Origin: Dehalococcoidia bacterium
Lineage (GTDB): Bacteria; Chloroflexota; Dehalococcoidia; Dehalococcoidales; W498
NCBI GenBank assembly: GCA_011170285.1
Contig: DUEE01000001.1
Span: forward strand, 52,010 to 116,009
Reading direction: 5' to 3'
Length of the DNA stretch: 64,000 nt
Shown: piece by piece, positions 1 through 9,282 of the stretch
How positions within the stretch are numbered: position 1 is the stretch's first letter
Layout: each line of letters starts with the position of its first letter
Notes under the pieces: generated by a model
The model's database searches: none
The model's input: only the letters and a program-made list of their open reading frames with translations
What the model was told of the DNA's origin: nothing
Position numbers and translations under genes: made by a program

Positions 1-214
1 CAAACCTACTCGGCTCAGCCTTCTTTAAGACTCAATACCACACCCGGTTGTCAATAGGCTCACCAAACCCTTGGGCTAAAGAAGTGCCAGTTTGATTTCT
101 GGAAGGGTACAGTCTCCCAGTCTTCCTATCAAATGTTGGCTTAACTTTATTCATCGTAACCTTCTATTGGCGTTTATCAACCTTACCTCCGCCTAGGGCG
201 CACTCTGTCGACCC

Positions 215-330
215 CTAGGTCTCCCTCTCATTCTCAAGGAGAGGGGGGAGAGATTTTAGAGAGGGGCGAAGCCCCTCTCTAGCCTACACTCCCCCTTCCC
301 TTATTAAGGGAAGGGGGTCAGGGGGATAGG
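215..330. repeat. Dispersed multi-hairpin intergenic repeat, copy 1
   Basis: A perfect 10-bp stem with a GAA loop (258-280, core GAGGGGC-GAA-GCCCCTC) is followed by a second hairpin of the CCCCCTTCCC/GGGAAGGGGG type near 290-318. The same two-part design recurs near 40953, 58245 and 62022. It lies downstream of cysM on the minus strand. Neither strand shows a T-run right after the first stem, so I call it a repeat rather than a terminator. Confidence 0.75.
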
Positions 331-380
331 TTGATAAATGACCTTCAAACTTCCCTATCTTTGCTAATTACAGCTCGTAT

Positions 381-1289
381 CTACATAGTTTTAGTCCAGA
401 AGTCCAGGCTCAGGTATTTCCAGCCTCCATCAGCCAGAACAACCAAGATATTGCCTTCATCCATCTCATTAGCAACCTTGATGGCTTGATGGACTACGGC
501 TCCTGAGGATAAACCGGCAAAGATTCCTTCTTTATCTAAGAGTTGCTTGGTGACTATAGCTGCCTGGTGGCTCGTAACAATAGACCTCTCAGTAATAAGG
601 CTTAAATCCAGAATAGGTGGAGTTTGACTACTATTAATACATCTCAAACCCTGGATGCTATCATCAGGGGGCGGTTCAACACCAGTTACCTTGATTTTAG
701 GATACCTCTCCTTTAGTCGCCGACTAATGCCAACTACAGTGCCTCCAGTGCCAATGCCAGCGATTAAAACATCGATTCTGTCATAGGGGAAATCAGCTAT
801 TATTTCAGCAGCGGTGGTCTCGTAGTGAGCCTGCGGGTTAGCTGGATTGGAGAACTGGTCGGGCATAAAGTAGTTTTTGTCTTGAGCGGCTAATTCCTTG
901 ACGGCATCAATAGCGGCACTCATCCCATAAGCCCCCTTAGTAAGAATAAGCTCGGCACCAAAGATTTTGAGCAATTGCTGTCTTTCCAGACTCATGTTAT
1001 CAGGCATTACAATGGTAACTTTATAGCCCAGTTTATGTCCCAGCCAGGCTAGAGCTATCCCGGTATTACCACTGGTGGCTTCAACGATAATCTTATCCTT
1101 AGTTAGCTGCCCACTCTGCTCTGCCTTCTCTATCATGTATTTTGCCACCCGGTCCTTGATACTGGCACTGCCCCCCAGGTTTTGCCCTTCCAGCTTAGCC
1201 AGGATGCGAACCTTCTTATTAGGGCTTAATTGAGTCATTTCCACCAGTGGGGTATGTCCTATTGCATCAATAGTATTTTTGAAATACAT
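381..1289 (-). CDS. cysM: Cysteine synthase family, PLP-dependent (CysM/CysK type)
   Basis: A 302-residue fold-type II PLP enzyme that would make cysteine from an activated serine (O-acetyl- or O-phosphoserine) and sulfide or a sulfur carrier, in the cytosol. Visible are the PLP-lysine motif SIKDR (K45), the substrate loop EATSGNTGIA (about residues 69-78) and the phosphate loop GIGTGGT. Length is normal for the family. It is the last gene of a minus-strand run with archease and rtcB, 4 nt behind rtcB. CysK and CysM cannot be separated by eye; the short C-terminus leans to CysM. The exact acyl donor is unknown. Confidence 0.9.
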   Translation of the reverse strand: MYFKNTIDAIGHTPLVEMTQLSPNKKVRILAKLEGQNLGGSASIKDRVAKYMIEKAEQSGQLTKDKIIVEATSGNTGIALAWLGHKLGYKVTIVMPDNMSLERQQLLKIFGAELILTKGAYGMSAAIDAVKELAAQDKNYFMPDQFSNPANPQAHYETTAAEIIADFPYDRIDVLIAGIGTGGTVVGISRRLKERYPKIKVTGVEPPPDDSIQGLRCINSSQTPPILDLSLITERSIVTSHQAAIVTKQLLDKEGIFAGLSSGAVVHQAIKVANEMDEGNILVVLADGGWKYLSLDFWTKTM

Positions 1290-1293
1290 TTTT

Positions 1294-2754
1294 CTATCCT
1301 TTAATTACGCCTAAGGGTACTGCCCTGACTACCTTACGGGAGATGCCTGCCATGTGGGTTACATTAACCACCTCATTTACATCCTTATAGGCTTGGGAAG
1401 CTTCCTCAGCCAGTGAAGCTATACTCCCCGCCTTGACCGTAATCCCCCTTTCTGCCAGTGCCTGAGCAACATCAGCCCCCCGGAGACTACGCTTAGCTGC
1501 TGACCGGCTTTGTATCCTGCCGGCACCATGGCAGGTTGAGCCAAATGATTCCTTCATAGCTGTTTCTGTGCCCAGTGCTACATAGGAGCAGCGCCCCATA
1601 TCCCCAGGAATGAGAACCGGCTGCCCTATATTCCTGTAGATATTGGGTACATCGGGGTGTCCAGCAGGGAAGGCTCTGGTGGCTCCCTTGCGGTGAACGC
1701 AAAGGGTCTCCTTTTTGCTCTTAATAGTGTATTCCTCTATCTTAGCCATATTGTGACACACATCATAAACCTGCTCCATACCCAGTTCTCGCTGGCTCTT
1801 GGAAAAGACCTTAATAAAACACTCCCTAGCCCAGTGAGCGATGCACTGTCGATTAGTCCACGCGTAATTAGCTGCGCAGGACATAGCTTGAAGGTAGTCC
1901 TGTCCTTCTGGTGAGTGTACCGGGGCGCAGGCAAGTTGGCGGTCAGGCAGATTAATGCCATACCTTTTTACTGCTTCACCCAGCAAGGCTACATAATCAG
2001 TGCAAACCTGATGACCGAAGCCTCGGGAACCGGTGTGAATTAAGACTAGCACCTGCCCGGTTTCACTGATACCCATAGCTGTGGCGGCATCCCGGTCATA
2101 GATTTCATCTACTATCTCCACTTCCAAAAAGTGATTGCCGGAGCCTAATGTTCCCAACTGGGGAATGCCGCGCTTTTTAGCCTTAATACTTACCTTATCC
2201 GGGTTAGCCCCTTTCATACAGCCTTCTTCTTCGGTAACTACAATATCCTCTGCCTCACCATAGCCCTTTTCTATTATCCAGGGGCTACCCTTTATCAGGA
2301 CTTCATCCAGTTCCTTTTTATTCACCCTTATCTTGCCTTCTGACCCCACTCCTGAAGGGACGTTGATAAAAAGCTCAGCCACTAGCTGTTCAATTTTAGG
2401 TCTTACCTCGTCCTCGGTGAGATTGGTTCGTAAAAGCCTGACGCCGCAATTAATATCAAAGCCGACGCCTCCAGGTGATATCACACCATCTTTTACTCTG
2501 GTGGCAGCTACGCCACCTATGGGAAAGCCATAGCCCCAGTGAATATCAGGCATAGCTAGTGAGTGCTCTACAATACCGGGCAGGAAAGCCACATTAGCTA
2601 CTTGTTGAAAAACCTGCTCTTCACAGATATGGCTGAGCATAGACTCGCTGGCAAAGATTAGACCAGGCACAAGCATACCTTCTTTATAGCTTTGTGGGAT
2701 TTCCCAACGGTAGTCGTCTATCTTGTTTAGTATTTCTTGCCACGGTGCTGGCAT
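1294..2754 (-). CDS. rtcB: RNA ligase RtcB (3'-phosphate/5'-OH, GTP-dependent)
   Basis: Joins RNA 2',3'-cyclic-phosphate or 3'-phosphate ends to 5'-OH ends, in tRNA or stress-damaged RNA repair, using GTP and Mn2+. The 486 residues hold the full ligand set: D100 and C103 in GFDINCG, H208 in SGNHFLE, H240 in HTGSRGFGHQ, H334 in DVCHNMA, and H409 in CHGAGR, which by family comparison is the guanylylated histidine. It sits 12 nt downstream of archease, its usual activator, and 4 nt upstream of cysM. All motifs are intact, so it should be active. Confidence 0.97.
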   Translation of the reverse strand: MPAPWQEILNKIDDYRWEIPQSYKEGMLVPGLIFASESMLSHICEEQVFQQVANVAFLPGIVEHSLAMPDIHWGYGFPIGGVAATRVKDGVISPGGVGFDINCGVRLLRTNLTEDEVRPKIEQLVAELFINVPSGVGSEGKIRVNKKELDEVLIKGSPWIIEKGYGEAEDIVVTEEEGCMKGANPDKVSIKAKKRGIPQLGTLGSGNHFLEVEIVDEIYDRDAATAMGISETGQVLVLIHTGSRGFGHQVCTDYVALLGEAVKRYGINLPDRQLACAPVHSPEGQDYLQAMSCAANYAWTNRQCIAHWARECFIKVFSKSQRELGMEQVYDVCHNMAKIEEYTIKSKKETLCVHRKGATRAFPAGHPDVPNIYRNIGQPVLIPGDMGRCSYVALGTETAMKESFGSTCHGAGRIQSRSAAKRSLRGADVAQALAERGITVKAGSIASLAEEASQAYKDVNEVVNVTHMAGISRKVVRAVPLGVIKG

Positions 2755-2766
2755 CCTTGCCCTCCG

Positions 2767-3183
2767 TTAAATATCAAATAATACCTGAACCTTACAGCCA
2801 TTATCTTTATCAACCTTTAACATATGGTAGGTGGCTGCCTTGACCCCTGTTTTTAGTTTATGCTTTGAACTATCTACCTTCTCCCCATAGCTTCTAGCCT
2901 TAAGTCGTGTAGAGTTAAATTGGGTAATATTAAACCTCTTAAAGATAATACCCTCGACATCAAATAGATAAATAAGCTCATTTAACCATTTTACCAGCAG
3001 GCTCTCTTGGTCAGGGGCGGTCAGCTTAATATCTCGGTATAAAATTTCCTCCACATCATCAAGCTCGGTTATCAAGTTGAACAAGGCTTTAGCTGCATTA
3101 GCAAACGCCTGACTCATATTGGTACCATAGGCTATAATGCTAACATCAGCAGTATGGTTTACGATGTCAAAATCCTTATCCAT
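2767..3183 (-). CDS. Archease, RtcB cofactor
   Basis: A 138-residue archease-family protein. It has the N-terminal NHTADVSI motif with the conserved acidic metal-binding residue, the mid-protein KWLNELIYLFD segment and an acidic C-terminus (VDKDNGCKVQVLFDI). Archeases speed up RtcB guanylylation and allow multiple turnover. It is the first gene of the archease-rtcB-cysM run, so the operon promoter should lie in the 230-bp gap before the divergent gene at 3414. Confidence 0.93.
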   Translation of the reverse strand: MDKDFDIVNHTADVSIIAYGTNMSQAFANAAKALFNLITELDDVEEILYRDIKLTAPDQESLLVKWLNELIYLFDVEGIIFKRFNITQFNSTRLKARSYGEKVDSSKHKLKTGVKAATYHMLKVDKDNGCKVQVLFDI

Positions 3184-3235
3184 ACAAAACCAATTATATC
3201 ATTTGTTATGCTAAACACAAACTATAGAGAGTATC

Positions 3236-3330
3236 TATCAACTCTATACCCTTCCCATTAATAAAGAACGGGGGATAAACTCTAGAGGGAATTCTAATCG
3301 GCTGAAGGGGGTGAGGTTGTTAGGTAATCC
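3236..3330. repeat. Degenerate copy of the intergenic hairpin repeat
   Basis: The segment contains CCCTTCCCATTAATAAAG and GGGGGATAAACT blocks followed by GAAGGGGGTGAGGTTG. This matches the general order of the repeats at 290-335 and 61890-61980, but the stems are broken. It fills most of the divergent gap between archease and the gene at 3414. Confidence 0.45.
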
Positions 3331-3413
3331 TTAATATACAGCCTTGTTGGATTGCTTTGAGCTTTTTTAGGTATTTGGTATAATATAAGTAAGAGTGGTA
3401 TTGAGGGACTTAG

Positions 3414-4001
3414 ATGGCTAACATAAAGAGTGCTGTTGAGATAGCTATGGAAAAGGTAGAAAAGTTAGGCAAGGCGACCGAGGAGGAGCGCTTAAGGTGG
3501 CGGTATATTCCGGAAGGGGAAAAACTGGCGGCTAAATACCTTAAGCAGGATTGCAATTTAGTGGTGGAAATGAGTAAGTATGAGGAAAACATAGTTAAAC
3601 ATGTCGTGGCAGGCGCCTGTGATATTCTAATCAGAAATATTAGTCTACCCAAGAACTATTCAGCTAAAAGCAATAATAGCAAGGCAATGGACGGTTTGAA
3701 GAACTTGAAGATTGATAAAGTAGGGGTAGAGAATGTCTTTAGCCAGATACGGCGTATCTTTAGCCATTATGTTGAGCAAGGTGAGCAGCAGAGAGAACAG
3801 GCTTACGAATTACTAAAGGCTAAATTTGAGGCTAATATAAATCAAGCAATTCAGCAGCAGATGGGGTCAGTGGAGATTAAGATAGATGTAGAAAGACATC
3901 CGCAGTTCCAAGAGGAGTGGCTTAAGACGCAAGCTCAGCTAGATTTGCAATACCTTAAACACTTGGATGAATACAAGCAAGAGCTACTAAGTATCCATTA
4001 G
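3414..4001 (+). CDS. Hypothetical protein, mostly helical
   Basis: A 195-residue protein I do not recognise. It starts MANIKSAVEIAMEKVEKLG, is rich in charged helical segments throughout (Lys/Glu/Gln), and has no signal peptide or membrane span. A coiled-coil-like stretch runs from about residue 108 to 160 (HYVEQGEQQREQAYELL). The ATG follows GAGGGA by 5 nt. It opens a plus-strand run with the next three genes. Nearest impression is a conserved helical protein with no known function. Confidence 0.8.
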   Translation: MANIKSAVEIAMEKVEKLGKATEEERLRWRYIPEGEKLAAKYLKQDCNLVVEMSKYEENIVKHVVAGACDILIRNISLPKNYSAKSNNSKAMDGLKNLKIDKVGVENVFSQIRRIFSHYVEQGEQQREQAYELLKAKFEANINQAIQQQMGSVEIKIDVERHPQFQEEWLKTQAQLDLQYLKHLDEYKQELLSIH

Positions 4002-4358
4002 GCTATAATGACAGATGAACTATCATCCTTCATATATACAGTATATAGGGAAAGTTACTCCTTTGTCAGGAATAACTGTATCCATAAATCGCTGAGGATA
4101 AAAGCAAAGGCGGAAGAGATGGGAGGGGCAGGTGATTTGATTTGTTGCCTCTCAATATTGCCAATCAAGAAATTTCATAATTTCCTATCGTTATCCCTCA
4201 TATTTATACTAAGATTGGCGGCAGAAAGTTGGATGTAGCACTCGACTCTAAAACTGCTTAAGTATGTTGTAAAAGTGATGAGCAGAAAGTGATTATACTG
4301 ATGGAATATTTCCAGGATGAGGAGAATGATTTGTCGGGAAGCCAGTAATTGACATTTT
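4002..4358. other. Intergenic region without a convincing gene
   Basis: A short open frame exists at 4008-4238, but its composition (late hydrophobic stretch, no ribosome binding site, no recognisable motif) gives no support for coding. I see no RNA gene or clear terminator. Confidence 0.5.
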
Positions 4359-5075
4359 ATGAGGAAGCTAATGGATATTAATGACGAGAGGATTAGACTT
4401 GCGGTTAAGCACACTGAGATATTAAGGCTGCCCAAGCGAAGCCTATCTACCTTTGGCGTAACCAACATCCAATACTATCTGGTTACCGAACCGGTTTACT
4501 CTGAGCTGACAAGAGATGCTAGTGAGACGGTGATTAGGGAGGGCAGGGTGATTACTGAGAGACCGAGAATCGTAACCCCCTATTATCTGTCTCGGCTTGA
4601 AGGCTTTAGTGCTGACGCCAGAAGGTATTTTAACATGCTAATCACAAGGCATGGTCGTAATGCCCCTGGGTTGTTTTATACTTATAAGAATGAACCCAAA
4701 GAGCTTAATATCGTGTCAGATAATTTGCTATCGGTGGTAAATAAGCTAAATGCCGAGATAGATAAACGTGGTGACCTTCTGGTCTCTATTATTAAGGGTG
4801 AGGATGAGTTTTGGGATGTGTCATTGATGAAGTTTATTTATGAAATGACTAGGAGTTCTCTACCAGATAACCTAAGGCAAATGGGGAGGAAAGGACTTTT
4901 AAATATGGACACCAGCGGTGTTCCCATTGATGCTAGGGTAGGAATTGAAGAGCTTTTTAGCAAGGTCGCTCGGGGTGAGTATGAACCTAATGAACTAAAG
5001 GCGGAGCTTGACCGCTGGAACCTGTTTGAGGAATATCAGGACAGATTTTTTGACATTTTTAGAGAAAGACAATAG
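4359..5075 (+). CDS. Conserved-looking hypothetical protein
   Basis: A 238-residue soluble protein of unknown function. It has no signal peptide or transmembrane helix. Regular features are an Arg-rich N-terminal part (ERIRLAVKHTEILRLPKR), a YYLSRLEGFSADARRYF segment near residue 85, and an acidic C-terminus. It lies 9 nt before the small gene at 5085 and 205 nt before the thymidylate-synthase-like gene, so all three are probably co-transcribed. I cannot assign a family. Confidence 0.85.
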   Translation: MRKLMDINDERIRLAVKHTEILRLPKRSLSTFGVTNIQYYLVTEPVYSELTRDASETVIREGRVITERPRIVTPYYLSRLEGFSADARRYFNMLITRHGRNAPGLFYTYKNEPKELNIVSDNLLSVVNKLNAEIDKRGDLLVSIIKGEDEFWDVSLMKFIYEMTRSSLPDNLRQMGRKGLLNMDTSGVPIDARVGIEELFSKVARGEYEPNELKAELDRWNLFEEYQDRFFDIFRERQ

Positions 5076-5084
5076 GAGGAAGTG

Positions 5085-5273
5085 ATGTATAAGCACTGGA
5101 GACACTGGCATAGGTTTGGTTTTAGCTTCCCTCCTTTTGGTTTCTGGTTTAGAAGTGGCGGCTATTTCCCTCGCCGAGACGAGTATATCCGCATGCTTGA
5201 GGAATATAAGCAGGAATTAGAAGCCGAGCTAAGTGAAGTAAGCAAAGAACTGGAAGAGATGAAGAAGGATTAG
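5085..5273 (+). CDS. Small protein: aromatic N-terminus plus coiled coil
   Basis: A 62-residue protein starting at ATG 5085, 5 nt behind AGGAGG (5074-5079). The GTG three bases earlier is too close to that site. The N-terminal half is very rich in Trp, Phe, His and Gly (HWRHWHRFGFSFPPFGFWF). The C-terminal half, from about residue 35, is an acidic heptad-like coiled coil (EEYKQELEAELSEVSKELEE). The layout resembles small DUF5320-like proteins, but that match is tentative. It is spaced 7 nt from the next gene, suggesting translation with the thymidylate-synthase-like protein. Confidence 0.8.
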   Translation: MYKHWRHWHRFGFSFPPFGFWFRSGGYFPRRDEYIRMLEEYKQELEAELSEVSKELEEMKKD

Positions 5274-5280
5274 CTCTCAT

Positions 5281-5928
5281 ATGGAAATTACGAAGATTGA
5301 AGCTAGAGACCTTTCCGAGGCTTGGTTTCTCTGTCTGCGTAAGACCCTGAGCCAGGGATATGAGTATAGGATTGATCGGGGAAGCTATGCCGGTCAGTAT
5401 CGTAAGGAGCTTGACTTTGTCCTTGTCCAGGTTAGGAATCCGGGAACAAGACCTTTAATTCCAGATGTGCCCCAGGGTGTGCCACCACCGACCTCTATGG
5501 AATATGTAGAGAGCTATCTTCCTTACCTTATGACGGCGCATAAAGCCGATGGGGAGCAGTATACCTACGGTCAATATCTAGAAAACCAGATACCACAGGT
5601 AATCAGGATGTATAAGGGGGATGGCTACAATACCAATCAGGCTTTTATGGCGGTGGGTGATAGCCAGTCTATACTGCTGTCAGACCCTCCGTGCCTGAGG
5701 GCAATAGATACCAGAATTCGAGATGATAAGCTTCACTTTATTGTTTATTTCAGGTCTTGGGATTTGTGGGCTGGATTTCCATCAAACCTGGCCGCCATTC
5801 AACTTTTAAAGGAATATATGTCCAGTGAGATAGGGGTTGGCGACGGAGATATTATCGCTATGAGTAAGGGCTTACACCTTTATGAATATTCATGGGAGCT
5901 AGCTGGAATTGCGGCGAGAGTGACATAG
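5281..5928 (+). CDS. Thymidylate synthase-like protein (short, archaeal type)
   Basis: A 215-residue protein with hallmarks of the ThyA fold in its second half. There is a DPPCLR segment with a candidate catalytic Cys138 (ThyA has PPCH), then RSWD (158-161), a conserved-type Asn169 in GFPSNLAAIQLL, and HLYEY (199-203) in place of the ThyA HIY. ThyA makes dTMP from dUMP with methylene-tetrahydrofolate. This protein is shorter than bacterial ThyA (about 264) and resembles the short enzymes annotated in methanogens. Enzyme activity, the folate or pterin donor, or a dCMP/dUMP hydroxymethylase role are all open. It ends a run of unknown genes. Confidence 0.75.
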   Translation: MEITKIEARDLSEAWFLCLRKTLSQGYEYRIDRGSYAGQYRKELDFVLVQVRNPGTRPLIPDVPQGVPPPTSMEYVESYLPYLMTAHKADGEQYTYGQYLENQIPQVIRMYKGDGYNTNQAFMAVGDSQSILLSDPPCLRAIDTRIRDDKLHFIVYFRSWDLWAGFPSNLAAIQLLKEYMSSEIGVGDGDIIAMSKGLHLYEYSWELAGIAARVT

Positions 5929-6092
5929 CGGCTAGAGAAGAAATATTCTACATTCACTATCCATTCATTACGAAATTTACCCTTTTGTTAAGCCTTTTCG
6001 CTCAACATTTTCCGTGCTGCTTATGCCGGCGAATTTCAGTGACAGCAGGCGGAGCCAAAAATAATCTATTTGACCCTTTACCATATTACTTA

Positions 6093-8279
6093 CTAAGCTC
6101 TCTTCTCTGTTTGTTCGTTTCTCCTTGAGTAGAAGCTAGGAATTAAGAGGAGGGCTGCCATCGAAGAAATGACCATGGCTACCCACATTACAGACGCTGC
6201 CTGCATATGTATCCTCAGGGGGGAAAAGAAGAGAGCAGACATCCCGATAGCTAGGCCAAAGGCATTAGCCAAAATTGGTCTGGAAACACTTGATAGAGCT
6301 GAGTCAACTGATTCCACCTTCCCCAGGCCCCGCTTTCGGAAATAATAGATGCCAGAGATAAGATGGATGGAGTAATCCACACCCACTCCAATAGCGATAG
6401 CCGACAGGTTGGCAGTCAGGACATTGAGATGGAATTTACTTATGGACAACATACCCAGAATAACAATGATAGTGATGACTATTGGTATCAAGGCAACAAG
6501 AGCCCCTCTAAGCTTTCTCATAGTTACTAAAAGCATGATAAATATCAAGACTAGGGCTAAACCCAGGCTCCGAATCTGACTTTGCACCACTAGCTTGTTC
6601 ATCTCATCAAAAAGTACCGGCATGCCACTAAGCATCCGAATGTTAGGGTGCTCAGCGACAAAATCCTCCAGCCTATCTATATCCACGGAGTCAATGTCCT
6701 CAGTTCTAATCATCATCCTGAGGCCGTCATTCGAAACCCAGGTTTCCAAGTCCTCATCATCTATCTGTGTCAAGAGTCTCTGGACGACTATAGGGCTTTC
6801 AGGATAATCATCTTGGCCGGTTATCATCTCATTGATACTAGCTATCATGTCAAAAAGCGAGACGGCACTCTGTACTCCAGGTAATCTCTCCAGTTCCCTC
6901 TCAGTATCTAAAATGTCTTCTGCGAAATTATAATCTCTCAGGATGTCTGTGCCTCTATCAGAAACTATCTCCGTGGTAAGCGGTAATGCCCCGCCGAAAT
7001 ACTTTTCAACCTTATCAAAGGTCTGCCTAATTGGAGAATCTTCCTTGAAAAACATTAGCTGATTGGATACAACCTCCAGCCTGGGTATGTATAAGGCGGA
7101 AACTAACACAATAACCAGAAATGCCACAGCGATCGGAGCCCTGTGCTTGGCTCCCTCCAGAATGAGTCTGGTCAGACGGCTTTCCTGAACTCGCGGTGAT
7201 TTCGTAGGTAAATTCATTCTGGACAGTACCGCTGGCAGAAAGAAGAGAGACAGAATACCCGCATAGCCAATACCTAGAGAGACGAATATTCCCATCTGCC
7301 TCATGGGTAGCACCCCTGTCCAGGTCAGGGAAGCGAAGCCTGCCATAGTAGTGATGGTCGTGAGAAATATTGGCGTGCCAACCATACGCATGGTTTCTAT
7401 AGTTAACCGGCGGCGGTCTGAATATCTGGCCATGTTGTCCATAAAATGAGTGGTATAGTGAAGTCCATCAGCAGCCCCCATCACTACCACGAATATTGGA
7501 CTGAGGATTGTCACCAGATTCAATTCCTGCCCGCTCCAGAAAATTGTGCCCAGGGTCCACAAGGCACCCAACCCTGCCGGAATCATTGCCATGATGGTGA
7601 ATTTACGATTCCGGATAACCGAGTAGAAAACCAGTAATACAAGGATAATGGCACAAGGCGGCAGGATAAAGATTACCCTGATGAGGTAATTCCAGACGGT
7701 GTCCTTAATGATTTCGTTACCGGCAAGGGAAAGGGTCAATCCTTCTTCATTTAGAACTATTTCCTCTAGTGACTCTACTACTTCTCCAGCCGTAGCCTCC
7801 AATCCCAGATTGACAATAATAGCACCCTTGCTGTCATCAGAGGAGAGGAACTGCTCTGCACGAAAATACTCGTCCTCGATAAAATCTTTTAGGAGATCAG
7901 AGTGTCTATCAATAAACTCCTCCGTGACTGAGAAAAGGTGGCCCTGCACGGAGATTTCCGAGGGAATAAAGCTCTGCACCTGATAGATACCATCAATGTC
8001 TTCGATATCTTTCTGAAGCCTAAAGACATTCTGGAGATTCTCCTTGTCTAGGAGAGAACTATCCTGCTCCATAAGAATTGAGATAGTTTCGCCAGTTTGA
8101 TATTTTTCATTCAGCCTATCATATTCTTCAGCCTTGGGATTTCCTGCAGTAAAAAAACTCAGGAAGTCTGTATCAACTTCAAAGCGGAAGAAAGAAGCCA
8201 GAGCGACAATATTCAAGATGGCTACCACTATGATAATTAGTTTGGACTTGTTGTAGATAAAATTGGAGAGCCTTTCCAT
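6093..8279 (-). CDS. RND/MMPL-family transporter
   Basis: A 728-residue membrane protein with two similar halves. Each half has one N-terminal helix (first at about 13-31), a large extracellular loop, then five clustered helices. The inner-helix motifs GAADGLHYTTHF in half one and GVGVDYSIHL in half two are the Asp-containing proton-relay segments of the MMPL/hydrophobe-exporter branch. Such proteins export lipids, hopanoids or hydrophobic compounds using the proton gradient. No membrane-fusion or outer-membrane partner is adjacent, consistent with a Chloroflexi-type envelope. Substrate unknown. Confidence 0.92.
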   Translation of the reverse strand: MERLSNFIYNKSKLIIIVVAILNIVALASFFRFEVDTDFLSFFTAGNPKAEEYDRLNEKYQTGETISILMEQDSSLLDKENLQNVFRLQKDIEDIDGIYQVQSFIPSEISVQGHLFSVTEEFIDRHSDLLKDFIEDEYFRAEQFLSSDDSKGAIIVNLGLEATAGEVVESLEEIVLNEEGLTLSLAGNEIIKDTVWNYLIRVIFILPPCAIILVLLVFYSVIRNRKFTIMAMIPAGLGALWTLGTIFWSGQELNLVTILSPIFVVVMGAADGLHYTTHFMDNMARYSDRRRLTIETMRMVGTPIFLTTITTMAGFASLTWTGVLPMRQMGIFVSLGIGYAGILSLFFLPAVLSRMNLPTKSPRVQESRLTRLILEGAKHRAPIAVAFLVIVLVSALYIPRLEVVSNQLMFFKEDSPIRQTFDKVEKYFGGALPLTTEIVSDRGTDILRDYNFAEDILDTERELERLPGVQSAVSLFDMIASINEMITGQDDYPESPIVVQRLLTQIDDEDLETWVSNDGLRMMIRTEDIDSVDIDRLEDFVAEHPNIRMLSGMPVLFDEMNKLVVQSQIRSLGLALVLIFIMLLVTMRKLRGALVALIPIVITIIVILGMLSISKFHLNVLTANLSAIAIGVGVDYSIHLISGIYYFRKRGLGKVESVDSALSSVSRPILANAFGLAIGMSALFFSPLRIHMQAASVMWVAMVISSMAALLLIPSFYSRRNEQTEKRA

Positions 8280-8399
8280 CGAGACGCCTCATGTGACTGT
8301 TTAATTATAGTTTAATCATATTAGTTGCAATGGGTCTTGAGTAGCAGTGACTCTGAACTAAAGCAGTAACAAGACGCTAGATTGGTCAATCTTTGTGGG

Positions 8400-9185
8400 C
8401 TAGTCCTTAACCTTGATGTGTAGATAGAGGTCGCCTGATTTTTTGTCATCTCTTATGCCCATACCCTTGAGTCTGATTTTTGTCCCCGGCTTAATCTCTT
8501 TGGGTACCTTTACCATTAACTTCTTTGTTTGTTTGCCCCTGTTATAGGTGATGTCTTTCTCACACCCGCTAGTAGCCTCAGCCGGAGAAATCACGAGCTC
8601 AATATTTAAGTTTAGGTTCTGTTTGGGTAAGGGCTCAAACTGAACACCGAAGAGCTTACGCAGAGCATACTTACCGATCTTTATTGTTATTCTGGAAAGT
8701 AATCTTTCAATTAGATTCGGTTTGCGAGCCGGGACTCCAGTATATGGGTAGTATTGCTGATAAGTTGGTCTGTCAGCAGTAGCAAAGAATTGGGATATGA
8801 AACCGCTGCCTTCAAAAAATACCCGGTTAAGGAAATCTTGGTCAAATCTAAGACCGGCTTGAGCGAACATTCGACTCAGTTCATCAAACGTAGCCTGATT
8901 AGAGAAGATATCCCTGAATATATCCTGCTGAGAGTATTGAAAGCTTCTATATCTGGCATCATAACCAATGCCCACCTTTCGGGCAAAGTCATATTGCTGT
9001 CGTTTATCCTTGTCTCCAAGCACACCATAAGCCTCATTTATCTCCTTGAATTTCTCCTCAGATTGCTTCTCATTACCCGGATTAGTATCGGGGTGATATT
9101 TAAAGGCAAGCTTTCTGAAAGCTCCCTTTATCTCTTCTTGACTGGAGTTATCAGGAATGCCAAGATTTTGGTAATAGTCTTTCAT
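8400..9185 (-). CDS. J-domain protein, DnaJ/CbpA-like, without zinc finger
   Basis: A 261-residue Hsp70 co-chaperone. The J domain occupies residues 1-68, with the HPD motif at 32-34 (KYHPDTNP) needed to stimulate DnaK ATPase. A linker rich in Phe/Tyr/Gln follows, then a single DnaJ C-terminal substrate-binding domain ([12 protein letters not shown] to the end, ending LHIKVKD). The cysteine-rich zinc-finger repeats of full DnaJ are absent and the C-terminal part is shorter than in DnaJ or CbpA. No DnaK or GrpE gene is nearby. Confidence 0.9.
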   Translation of the reverse strand: MKDYYQNLGIPDNSSQEEIKGAFRKLAFKYHPDTNPGNEKQSEEKFKEINEAYGVLGDKDKRQQYDFARKVGIGYDARYRSFQYSQQDIFRDIFSNQATFDELSRMFAQAGLRFDQDFLNRVFFEGSGFISQFFATADRPTYQQYYPYTGVPARKPNLIERLLSRITIKIGKYALRKLFGVQFEPLPKQNLNLNIELVISPAEATSGCEKDITYNRGKQTKKLMVKVPKEIKPGTKIRLKGMGIRDDKKSGDLYLHIKVKD

Positions 9186-9282
9186 ATTGTCTCCCTATAC
9201 TTAACATCTGGTCATAATCAGGTTATTATAACACTGGAAATAGGGAAACCGAAGTTCTTATGTAGAGGTTATAGGCATTAAA

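Noticed and set aside
258..280. Rho-independent terminator after cysM
   Set aside because: The stem is strong, but no T-run follows on the minus strand, and the same stem occurs in unrelated places.
4008..4238. 76-codon plus-strand frame
   Set aside because: No ribosome binding site, no motif and no coding-like composition in its second half.
8754..9281. Plus-strand frame of 175 codons opposite the J-domain gene
   Set aside because: Lies fully antisense to a gene with a clear HPD motif; hydrophobic text is what the complement of the J domain gives.
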